Source: an uncultured Desulfobulbus sp. (GTDB taxonomy: Bacteria; Desulfobacterota; Desulfobulbia; Desulfobulbales; Desulfobulbaceae). Taken from it: a stretch of 8,392 nt of DNA. Of this stretch, positions 1 through 5,580 are shown in pieces; position 1 is the first letter of the stretch; the number at the start of each line of letters is the position of its first letter. A model generated the notes under the pieces. The model saw nothing but the letters and a program-made list of their open reading frames with translations. It searched no databases and was not told the origin of the DNA. Where the stretch lies: the NCBI GenBank assembly GCA_946539945.1, contig CAMNHX010000047.1, forward strand, positions 1 through 8,392. The letters run 5' to 3'. Both the position numbers and the translations under genes were made by a program.

Positions 1-28
1 AATATAGCGATGCAACTGGACCTGTCAA
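1..28 (-). promoter_or_regulatory. Near-consensus sigma-70 promoter pointing out of the left edge
   Basis: On the minus strand the sequence reads TTGACA (28 to 23), a 16-base spacer, then TATATT (6 to 1). The -35 box is a perfect match to the consensus, the -10 box differs at one position, and the spacer is one base short of optimal. It lies about 120 bases past the stop of the PHP gene and would drive a gene or stable RNA beyond the window. Its strength would suit a tRNA or a highly expressed gene, but the target is not visible. Confidence 0.6.
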
Positions 29-146
29 CCAGTTTTGCAAGGGTCCTGAATCCTAAAGGTGACCGGGCTGCGCGGCAATCCCAGCCTTTCCGGGCAGGGA
101 AGGAAAGCGCAAACCAGCTTGCCTTTTGCCTTGTCTTTGCCTGTTC

Positions 147-800
147 TTACCTGCCTGCTGCCCGGTCCGCCAGAACCCGCATATTCTCGCGCACCTGCCG
201 GTATTCCTCGAGGCTCAAACCCGCGCCCAGAGCCACTTTTTCCGCCATTTCAGCACTCAAGAAGTCATCCGGCTCATGGGCGTCCGAGTCAACACTCAAA
301 AGCGCTCCAGCCTGCCGGGCAATATTTGCCACATGACCGTTGGTCAGGCTGTGGCCGCCCCGTCCGGAAAGCTCCAAGACAACACCCTTTTCCGCTGCAA
401 GCCGGGCTTCTTCCAGCGTGATGAAGCCCGGATGCGCCAGAATGTCCACGCCTGCCTCCAGCGCGGCCCGGTTGGTTCCAGGCGCAACCGGTTCAACCGG
501 AGTTTCGCCATGCACCACCACGAGTTGCGCCCCCAGTTGACGGCAGGCGGTGACAAGACCCGCAATCAGCGGCGGCGGCACGTGTGTGAGTTCCACGCCT
601 GCAATCAGCCGTGTCTTGTTGACCCTGTTCAGGTCTTTGGCCACGCGCACAAGGTTGGGAATCAGGATGCCAATGTTGGAGGCGTCGGCGTGATCGGTAA
701 TGGCAATGGCTTCATAGCCCAGCACTTCAACCCGGCGCACGTGTTCGGACGGCACTAAAGCGCCGTCACTGAAAAAGGTATGGGTATGCAGATCAATCAT
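147..800 (-). CDS. PHP-domain metal-dependent phosphoesterase (histidinol-phosphatase-like)
   Basis: This 217-residue protein carries the metal ligands of the PHP (polymerase and histidinol phosphatase) fold in the expected order: DLHTH at residues 3-7 with D12, TDH at 36-38, E70, H97, H123 and DSDAH at 171-175. These normally hold a two- or three-metal centre that hydrolyses phosphoesters. The family includes histidinol-phosphate phosphatases and several nucleotide or small-molecule phosphatases, and the substrate cannot be told from sequence. The length fits a stand-alone PHP enzyme without a polymerase, and there is no signal peptide, so it is probably cytoplasmic. The gene starts 77 bases after the stop of the kinase-like gene on the same strand with no evident terminator between them, so they may share a transcript. 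The ATG gives a start right at the metal motif, which is normal for PHP proteins, but only a weak GAAG-like ribosome site precedes it. A link to histidine synthesis is possible but unproven. Confidence 0.85.
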   Translation of the reverse strand: MIDLHTHTFFSDGALVPSEHVRRVEVLGYEAIAITDHADASNIGILIPNLVRVAKDLNRVNKTRLIAGVELTHVPPPLIAGLVTACRQLGAQLVVVHGETPVEPVAPGTNRAALEAGVDILAHPGFITLEEARLAAEKGVVLELSGRGGHSLTNGHVANIARQAGALLSVDSDAHEPDDFLSAEMAEKVALGAGLSLEEYRQVRENMRVLADRAAGR

Positions 801-877
801 GGCTTCATACTCTGAAAAGGGGGAGAAAAGTCTGTGCAGGAGGGAAGCGGCGCAGACGCCTGTTGTCTGTTATGCGC

Positions 878-1378
878 TTATCCCAGGCAGGCTGCGATCT
901 GTTCTGCAATCCGGTCCTGGGTCAGACCGTCGCAGGGGATGGTCAGGTCCGCGTAACGTTGGTACAGGGGCTGGCGCTCGGCAAACAGCTCGGCAAAGGT
1001 CTGGCTGGGCGCTTTGGCAATGCCCCGGGAGGCAAAGTTGTGGATGCGCCGCAGGAGTTCGGGAAAGCTGGTCTGCAAGAACACGATGCGGGAAGAGTCC
1101 TGCAAGTGGCGCATGGCCCTTTCGCTGTAGGCAGCGCTGCCGCCGGTTGCTATCACGTGGCAACGCAGCTCAAGGCGGCAGATTTCCTCTTCCTCGATCT
1201 GGCGCAGGCCCAGATGGCCATGCGTCTCCAGCAATTCCTGCAAGGATTTGCCCTGGTTCAGCTGGATGAGCAGATCCGTGTCCACAAAGGCCCGGGACAG
1301 GTTTTTGGCCAGAATGACGCCAATGGTGCTTTTGCCAGCGCCGGGCATACCGATCAGGGTGATATTGCTCTTGTCCAT
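878..1378 (-). CDS. Shikimate-kinase-fold small-molecule kinase (shikimate kinase or homoserine kinase)
   Basis: This 166-residue protein has the size and fold signature of shikimate kinases. The Walker A loop GMPGAGKST is at residues 10-18, the DTD motif at 33-35, a conserved arginine at 59, TGG at 78-80, and an ER-PLY lid segment at 134-139. It would transfer phosphate from ATP to a small hydroxyl compound in the cytoplasm. Two substrate-side motifs are atypical: the usual third glycine of GGG is serine (S81), and the RPLL lid motif reads RGIAKAP around residues 118-124. From memory, mutant-fitness work in Desulfovibrio vulgaris assigned a shikimate-kinase-like protein to the homoserine kinase step of threonine synthesis; this gene may be that type, but I cannot confirm orthology. 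Automated annotation would say shikimate kinase (aroK/aroL). The ATG sits only 8 bases after a strong terminator hairpin and has no clear Shine-Dalgarno sequence. A PHP phosphoesterase gene follows on the same strand. Confidence 0.8.
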   Translation of the reverse strand: MDKSNITLIGMPGAGKSTIGVILAKNLSRAFVDTDLLIQLNQGKSLQELLETHGHLGLRQIEEEEICRLELRCHVIATGGSAAYSERAMRHLQDSSRIVFLQTSFPELLRRIHNFASRGIAKAPSQTFAELFAERQPLYQRYADLTIPCDGLTQDRIAEQIAACLG

Positions 1379-1381
1379 GCC

Positions 1382-1423
1382 AAAAGAAAAGGCCGCCCGG
1401 ATGCGCTCCGGGCGGCCTTTTTG
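1382..1423 (-). terminator. Strong, potentially bidirectional intrinsic terminator
   Basis: A perfect 15-bp inverted repeat (1387-1401 with 1407-1421) encloses a five-base loop. The stem core is GGCCGCCCGGA. On the minus strand the stem runs into a T-rich stretch (TTTTCTTTT), and on the plus strand into TTTTT. On the minus strand it follows the stop of the 62-residue gene by about 12 bases and would end that transcript. It also stands directly before the start codon of the kinase-like gene, so any transcript reading into that gene must pass it. Confidence 0.85.
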
Positions 1424-1432
1424 CGTCCGTCC

Positions 1433-1621
1433 TTACTTTTGATCACTGAAATGCTTGAGGAAAAATTCACTGTCCGCAGGAGACAGGTCAAAGCGGACAA
1501 GCGCCTTGTTGATGACCTTGGCGCGATCCTGGGTCGGGTCAGCCTGCATGGCCTCTGACACAAAGGTGATGGCGCTTTTCAGTTTGTCCGAGCGGTTGTT
1601 GAGTGGGGATTCACCAGCCAT
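1433..1621 (-). CDS. Conserved-looking small protein of unknown function, 62 residues
   Basis: I do not recognise the family. The predicted protein is short, hydrophilic and rich in charged residues, with no membrane segment, signal peptide, cysteines or obvious metal motif. Its composition suggests mostly alpha-helix, with a central DRAKVINKAL segment and an amphipathic C-terminal end. It is supported as a real gene by its frame: a GAGG Shine-Dalgarno sequence six bases before the ATG, a plausible promoter about 45 bases upstream (TTGTCT, 17 bases, TATAAA), and a strong terminator 12 bases after the stop. This makes it a single-gene unit with a transcript of about 275 bases. It sits between the GlcD gene and the kinase-like gene, both on the same strand, but appears transcriptionally separate from them. 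It could be a small cytosolic regulator or a lineage-specific accessory protein; no function is claimed. Confidence 0.7.
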   Translation of the reverse strand: MAGESPLNNRSDKLKSAITFVSEAMQADPTQDRAKVINKALVRFDLSPADSEFFLKHFSDQK

Positions 1622-1665
1622 AGGATACCTCGTTGATGTTGGTTGAAGAAAAAGTACCGTTTGCG

Positions 1666-1694
1666 TTTATACCCGATTGCCTGCCTCCAGACAA
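1666..1694 (-). promoter_or_regulatory. Predicted sigma-70 promoter of the 62-residue gene
   Basis: On the minus strand TTGTCT (1694-1689) is followed by a 17-base spacer and TATAAA (1671-1666). The -35 box matches the consensus at four of six positions and the -10 box at five of six. The predicted transcript start, near 1659, leaves a leader of about 38 bases with a GAGG ribosome site before the ATG at 1621. Confidence 0.5.
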
Positions 1695-1834
1695 GGCAGG
1701 TGAATGAAAAGTCCCTGTTGTTGGGGAAGGCGGCGCTGGCAACAGAGGGGACAGGTCTTTTTCCGCTTTTGCACGGCAACCTGCAGTTTTTTCATCTGGG
1801 ACCGGATGCCTGGCAAAGCGACCTTTTCCGCAGA

Positions 1835-3217
1835 CTACCCTTCCCCCGGAAAGATCTTGCCCGGGTTCATGATGCCCAAGGGATCCAGCGCGTTCTTGAT
1901 GACCCGCATGGCGTCCAGCGTGTCTGCGTCCACATTGAGTCCGATGAAGGGCTGCTTGGCAAGACCTATGCCGTGCTCTCCGCTGATGGCCCCACCCAAG
2001 GCGACAGCGCGGCGGAATAGGGCGTCCAGCGCGGCATCCACGCGTTCCTGCGTGCCGGGAAGGCGCAGATCCACCATGAGGTTGACGTGGATATTGCCGT
2101 CGCCAGCATGGCCAAAGTTGATGATGGGCACGCCATAGCGCTGGGAAATCTCTGCCAGGGCGCGGATCATCTCCGGGACCTGGGCGCGGGGCACTACGAT
2201 GTCTTCGTTGAACTTGTCTGGCCCCAGCTTGCGCAGGGCAGGACTCACACTGCGCCGCACCTGCCAGATGGCTTCAGCTTCTGCCTCGCTGGCGGCAATC
2301 CGGGCTTCCTTCAGCCCCAAGGGCTGCACAAGCAGGCTTATCCGCTCAAGTTGCGGCCCCAACTGTTCCGCTTCACCGTCCACCTCAATGATCAGCAGGG
2401 CCTGACAGTGTTCCGGCAGGGCCACGCCCGGCAGATGGCGTACACAGTCAATGGCAGCGGCATCCATGAACTCCAGCGTGGTCGGCACGATGCGATCCCG
2501 GATGATGGCAGAGACCGCCAGAGCCGCGTTTTCAATGCGGTCAAAGGCAGCCAGCATGGTCCTGCGGGCCGCTGGTTTGGGCAGAAGCCGCAGGATGGCC
2601 GCAGTCACAATGCCCAAGGTTCCCTCCGAGCCGACAAAGAGCCTGGTCAGATCGTAGCCCACCACGTTTTTCACGGTCCGGCCTCCGGTACGGATGACCT
2701 TGCCTGTGGGCAAGACCACGGTCAGGCCCAGCACATAGTCCCGGGTGACACCGTACTTCACGCAGCGCGGACCGCCCGCGCATTCCGCAATGTTGCCGCC
2801 CAAAGTGCTGAAGGCTTTGGAGGCCGGGTCGGGCGGATAGAACAGACCCTGCACCTCCACTGCCTCCTGAAAGGCAGCAGTGGTCACTCCAGGCTCAACC
2901 ACTGCCAGCATATTGTGGGGATCAATTTCCAGAATGCGGTTCATGCGGGTCAGCGTCAGCACAATCCCGCCCTGCACAGCCAAAGCGCCGCCGGAAAAGC
3001 CGCTGCCCGCGCCTCTGGGCAAAACCGGAATGCGCTCTGCCGCTGCCAGCCGCACAATGGCTGCCACTTCCTCTGTGCTGCCCGGCCAGACCACGACATC
3101 CGGCAAAAAACGGCGCTGGGTGGCGTCAAAGGCATGGGTTGCCAGCGCGGCCCGGCTGTCTGCCACGTGTTCTGTGCCTGCAATCCGGCGCAGTTCGGCA
3201 AGGATGGTCGCGTCCAT
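1835..3217 (-). CDS. glcD: FAD-linked oxidoreductase of the GlcD / D-lactate dehydrogenase family
   Basis: This 460-residue protein has the full length of GlcD-type flavoproteins. The N-terminal FAD-binding PCMH domain contains PRGAGSGFSGGA (67-78), a PPDP-containing segment with STLGGNIAECAGG (137-149), and GSEGTLGI (196-203). The C-terminal cap domain carries GHAGDGNIHVN (369-379), SGEHGIG (412-418) and the family ending LDPLGIMNPGKIF (444-456). Such enzymes oxidise 2-hydroxy acids (D-lactate, glycolate or similar) and pass electrons to a partner iron-sulfur protein or to the membrane pool. In a lactate-using sulfate reducer a D-lactate role is plausible, but the substrate is not determined. 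The start codon overlaps the stop of the MscS-like gene by one base (TGATG), which indicates translational coupling, and there is no strong Shine-Dalgarno sequence of its own. No GlcE or GlcF-like iron-sulfur partner follows; the next gene is the small protein with its own promoter. The symbol denotes the family, not a proven glycolate oxidase. Confidence 0.9.
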   Translation of the reverse strand: MDATILAELRRIAGTEHVADSRAALATHAFDATQRRFLPDVVVWPGSTEEVAAIVRLAAAERIPVLPRGAGSGFSGGALAVQGGIVLTLTRMNRILEIDPHNMLAVVEPGVTTAAFQEAVEVQGLFYPPDPASKAFSTLGGNIAECAGGPRCVKYGVTRDYVLGLTVVLPTGKVIRTGGRTVKNVVGYDLTRLFVGSEGTLGIVTAAILRLLPKPAARRTMLAAFDRIENAALAVSAIIRDRIVPTTLEFMDAAAIDCVRHLPGVALPEHCQALLIIEVDGEAEQLGPQLERISLLVQPLGLKEARIAASEAEAEAIWQVRRSVSPALRKLGPDKFNEDIVVPRAQVPEMIRALAEISQRYGVPIINFGHAGDGNIHVNLMVDLRLPGTQERVDAALDALFRRAVALGGAISGEHGIGLAKQPFIGLNVDADTLDAMRVIKNALDPLGIMNPGKIFPGEG

Positions 3218-5112
3218 CAGGGCTGTTTGTCCAGGATGAGCAGGGGGCGTTGTTCCGGGTCAGCGCTGCGGACCACAAGCTGGTTGAAGGGGATCTCCCA
3301 GTTGTTTTCAGTGCAGCAGTCCACGCACCAGCCCTCCAGAGCGCGGTGCAGCCGGTAGTAGAGGGGCGCCAGACCACCGTCAAACTCCAGGGACACGAAC
3401 AGATCCAGGCTGGAAGGGGCGATCTTGCTGAAGGAGCAGTTTACAGCCAGACAGGAGGCAGCATAGCCCTCATCGTCCAGCTTCTGCTGCAGCCAGGCGC
3501 GCAGGGTATCGGGAATCTGCCGGACAATATCTGCTTGCAGGGAGTAGGACAGGCCCAGGGTCGTGTTGACCATGAAACGCTGTGAAAGGTTGGTGGCAGC
3601 CATCCCCAGAAAGGCGAGAGTGGGATAGGTAGTGGTCATGCCGGTCCCCACCCTGACCACACAGACCTGCTCCACAGAGAGACTGATGACCTGAACCACG
3701 CTGTCACCCGCCAGCTTCAGATAATCGCCCTTTTTGCAGGGGAACCAGGGTTCCTCCAGATCGTAGGGACGGGACACATGGTCAAAGATGCGCTCTATGG
3801 GCATCCGCCGCACCTGTTCCAGCGCTGGGTTGGAGAGGCGGCAGTACAGGCCGATGTTGTCCACCCGCCAGGGTAGGCCGTCCAGGACCACGCGCTCTCC
3901 TTCCCGCACTGGTCCCATGTTGAGCAGCATCAGGGAGCGCTGCCACTGGTGCGGCATGGTCTGGCGCAAGGCCCACAGCAGACCCAGCCCGAAGAGCACC
4001 AGCAGGCTGATCATGAAGCCGTCTGCCACGATGACAAACATGGCCAGCAGGGCGATCAGGGCGAGGATGAAGGAGAGGAAGGGCGCAAAAACAAAGAGGA
4101 AACGTCCGGCCAGACTCGGCTGACCGTTGGGCGCAGTGGGCAGACGCCGCGCCAGCAGGAGGAAAAACAGGCGGGCCAGGGCAAAAGTAAAGACAAAGAT
4201 CAGCAGGCTCAAGAGCAGAAAGATGCCCCGGGTTTCAAAGAAGTTGTGCAACCTTCCCTTGTCTCCAACCCCGGAGGACAGGGCATGAAAGTCCATGCGT
4301 GCCACTTCCAGCTTGCTGTTGAGGCGGCTGTATTCAGTTTTCCAAGTGTCCAGCAGGCTGTCCAGTTGCCTGTTCATGGTTTTGTCCTTGCTGATCTGGC
4401 GCAGGGCAGTCAGATTGTCCACCGCCTCGCCCGCACTTTTGGCCTGCCTCTCCAGCAGCTCAATCTGTTCCCGCAGGTCTGCCTTTTGCCTTGTGGTGGC
4501 GGTCAGGGCACGCATTTCCTTGACCATGGGTTCAAAGAGGGCGGCCAGTTCCTCCTTCCAGTTGAACTTGGTCGGTGCGGCTGTGGGATGAAAGAGGGAC
4601 AGCTCCACACCCGTGGCGATTCGCTCAAAGTCACGTCCAGACTCGTCCAGCCGCTTGCCCAAGTTTTCCAGGTTCAAGGAGAGCGCTGTAGCGCCCTCGG
4701 TTTGGGGATTGCGGGCAATCTCTGTCTTGATCCGGATGATTTCTTCCTGCAGGTTGGCTGCGTCCTTGTGTAATTCAGCCAACATGACCAGCTTTTCCCC
4801 AGGTGTTCTGACAGACGTCTCCGCCTTGCTGCTACCGCCCAAGGCAGAGGTGAAGGTTTGCAGGAAGCTGCTGTTGTCCGGGACTTCGGCAGGCTTGCTG
4901 TCCTGCCCTCCTTGCGCTTTCTGGCTGTCTTGCTGTTCTGGTTTGGGCTTGTTTTCCGGTTTTTCTGCCCGGAGTTCTGCCCGTCGACCGGGTCTGTCTC
5001 CGGCGTTCCTGTCCGGTTCCGCCGCCAGGGTCCAAGCGGGACAGAGCCAGAAGGACAAGGCGGCAAAGAGAAAAAGGGCGTGGAGTAAGCGGGTGTGTCT
5101 GTTCTGGTTCAT
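3217..5112 (-). CDS. MscS-like mechanosensitive channel protein with large periplasmic coiled-coil domain
   Basis: Starting at the ATG at 5112 the protein has 631 residues. Residues 1-31 form a signal peptide with a hydrophobic core and a likely cut after AWTLAA. A charged, proline- and glutamine-rich stretch (about 32-80) follows, then a largely helical, coiled-coil-like region (about 105-275). Membrane segments lie near 296-320, 338-361 and 363-382. Next comes a beta-rich region (about 395-470, with REGERVVLDGLPWRVDNIG) that resembles the MscS beta domain, and a soluble C-terminal domain. The family releases ions or solutes when the membrane is stretched. The pore helix lacks a clear classical Gly-Ala pattern, so channel activity is inferred. 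The frame stays open 40 codons further upstream to 5232, but that extension would hide the signal peptide and runs through hairpin and transposon-derived sequence, so I reject it. The gene overlaps the GlcD gene by one base, indicating a two-gene operon. No good Shine-Dalgarno sequence precedes the chosen start. Confidence 0.75.
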   Translation of the reverse strand: MNQNRHTRLLHALFLFAALSFWLCPAWTLAAEPDRNAGDRPGRRAELRAEKPENKPKPEQQDSQKAQGGQDSKPAEVPDNSSFLQTFTSALGGSSKAETSVRTPGEKLVMLAELHKDAANLQEEIIRIKTEIARNPQTEGATALSLNLENLGKRLDESGRDFERIATGVELSLFHPTAAPTKFNWKEELAALFEPMVKEMRALTATTRQKADLREQIELLERQAKSAGEAVDNLTALRQISKDKTMNRQLDSLLDTWKTEYSRLNSKLEVARMDFHALSSGVGDKGRLHNFFETRGIFLLLSLLIFVFTFALARLFFLLLARRLPTAPNGQPSLAGRFLFVFAPFLSFILALIALLAMFVIVADGFMISLLVLFGLGLLWALRQTMPHQWQRSLMLLNMGPVREGERVVLDGLPWRVDNIGLYCRLSNPALEQVRRMPIERIFDHVSRPYDLEEPWFPCKKGDYLKLAGDSVVQVISLSVEQVCVVRVGTGMTTTYPTLAFLGMAATNLSQRFMVNTTLGLSYSLQADIVRQIPDTLRAWLQQKLDDEGYAASCLAVNCSFSKIAPSSLDLFVSLEFDGGLAPLYYRLHRALEGWCVDCCTENNWEIPFNQLVVRSADPEQRPLLILDKQP

Positions 5113-5144
5113 CTGATATTTGGCGCGGAGACCCCGGCATTCAT
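5109..5144 (-). other. Possible 11-codon leader reading frame coupled to the channel gene
   Basis: On the minus strand an ATG inside the hairpin (5144-5142) opens an 11-codon frame, MNAGVSAPNIR. Its TGA overlaps the channel gene's ATG in the arrangement ATGA. Such an overlap could feed ribosomes to a start that has no Shine-Dalgarno sequence of its own. The nearest GGAGG is about 17 bases before the leader ATG, which is too far for a standard site. It may be chance. Confidence 0.2.
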
Positions 5145-5151
5145 GCCGGGG
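5132..5151. repeat. GC-rich hairpin just upstream of the channel gene
   Basis: An inverted repeat has 9-base perfect arms (CCCCGGCAT and ATGCCGGGG) around two central bases. On the plus strand it is followed by AGGAAG, which resembles the ends of TnpB-type elements. On the minus strand it would form a hairpin in the 5' leader of the channel mRNA, 20 bases before the start codon. It could be an element end, a REP-like repeat, or a translation-modulating structure. Confidence 0.6.
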
Positions 5152-5222
5152 AGGAAGCGCCCCTCCGTGTTGAGTGTTTTGAAGGTTTGTGATAAACAAG
5201 CTTTGCACGCGACAAATTCTGA

Positions 5223-5456
5223 ACCTTCGCAAGCGTCTTCAAGGCAACGGCTCCCCAAAAGCACCAATACCAGCTTTGGCGGAAAGTTTCTGGCTCAAAA
5301 GACGCCTTAAAAACACCGTTTTCTTGTCCTGTTTGTGGCAGGCTTGCCCACGCTGACCTGAATGCAGGTCAAAACCTTGCAAGCCTTGGTTTCCTTTTCA
5401 GGCAATCAAGGGGCGCTGTAAACCGCCCCAATGTGGCAAGGCTCTCTGAACCTTGA
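5223..5456 (+). pseudogene. tnpB: tnpB C-terminal fragment (RNA-guided nuclease / transposon accessory, broken)
   Basis: A 77-codon open frame with no start codon ends at the TGA at 5454. Between 5319 and 5390 it encodes FSCPVCG, four residues, then HADLNAGQNLASLG. This is the hallmark C-terminal end of TnpB/OrfB proteins: the second zinc knuckle followed by the D-x-N-A-x-x-N motif that includes the last RuvC-type aspartate. Intact TnpB proteins run to roughly 350-450 residues, with an N-terminal helix-turn-helix and two further RuvC motifs. None of these is visible, and the first zinc knuckle, expected about 15-20 residues upstream, is also missing. In the 5' half the frame does not resemble TnpB, and a stop lies at 5220. 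The fragment is therefore non-functional as a nuclease. It is followed directly by the element's right-end hairpin, in the normal order and orientation. Confidence 0.8.
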
Positions 5457-5464
5457 CCATAAAG

Positions 5465-5483
5465 CTCCGCCCGAAGGGCGGGG
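5465..5483 (+). repeat. Right-end hairpin of the TnpB element / possible omega-RNA 3' end
   Basis: CTCCGCCC pairs with GGGCGGGG across a GAA loop (seven Watson-Crick pairs and one T-G pair). The hairpin begins 8 bases after the tnpB fragment's stop codon and is followed by TTGTTTAC. This order (tnpB stop, GC hairpin, short T-rich tail) is typical of IS200/IS605 right ends, where the same segment forms the 3' part of the omega-RNA scaffold and the guide follows. Bases from about 5492 onward would then be the old guide or target flank. Confidence 0.6.
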
Positions 5484-5522
5484 TTGTTTACGGGAGTAGC
5501 TGGAAGGGGACCTGAAACAGGA

Positions 5523-5557
5523 TGCGCCGCATCCCGACTGGCGGGTCTTGCGGCGCG
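5523..5557 (-). terminator. Hairpin downstream of pdxH, possible terminator
   Basis: A two-part stem-loop lies about 24 bases after the pdxH stop. The outer stem (5523-5531 with 5549-5557) has eight perfect pairs plus one wobble, and the inner stem pairs CCCG with CGGG. There is no proper T-run on the minus-strand side (it reads TCCTGTTTC), so intrinsic termination is uncertain; it could instead stabilise the mRNA 3' end. Confidence 0.35.
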
Positions 5558-5580
5558 TATGGAAAACAGAGCCTGGAGAT

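Larger units (their letters stand above)
5131..5491 (+). mobile_element. Decayed IS200/IS605-type (TnpB) element remnant
   Basis: The gap between the channel gene and pdxH holds the 3' end of a tnpB gene (about 5223-5456) with an end-type hairpin immediately after it (5465-5483, followed by TTGTTTAC). A second GC-rich hairpin lies at the far side (5132-5151, followed by GAGGAAG). In IS200/IS605 elements both ends are marked by such subterminal hairpins, and the right end also encodes the scaffold of the guide (omega) RNA. Here the right-end architecture is kept while most of tnpB, including the RuvC catalytic region, is missing and no tnpA is present. The stated limits assume that the left hairpin is the other end of the same element; it could instead be an unrelated repeat. 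The sequence is visibly less GC-rich than the flanking genes, which fits a foreign origin. Confidence 0.6.

Noticed and set aside
10..336. Plus-strand frame at the left end
   Set aside because: It overlaps the PHP gene antisense and starts inside the promoter region; no protein family is recognisable.
863..1558. A 231-codon plus-strand frame across the kinase-like gene, the terminator and the small gene
   Set aside because: It reads through a strong terminator and antisense to a clear Walker A kinase, and has no family features.
1700..1834. Terminator after the GlcD gene
   Set aside because: Only a weak, interrupted stem with a long loop (near 1717-1755) is visible; not enough to call.
2087..3358. 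A 423-codon plus-strand open frame opposite the GlcD gene
   Set aside because: It mirrors the codon bias of a GC-rich gene on the other strand. Its protein is rich in Gln, His, Arg and Gly with no recognisable motif, while the minus strand has full GlcD signatures.
3949..4773. A 274-codon plus-strand open frame opposite the channel gene
   Set aside because: It has low-complexity Gln/Glu/Gly composition and lies antisense to the coiled-coil and membrane-coding region of a gene with a signal peptide and membrane segments.
5113..5232. N-terminal 40-codon extension of the channel gene
   Set aside because: It would place a signal peptide in the interior and is encoded by hairpin and element-derived sequence.
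5152..5464. CRISPR-like repeats in the gap near the channel gene
   Set aside because: No direct repeats of uniform length and spacing occur; the repeats present are single hairpins.
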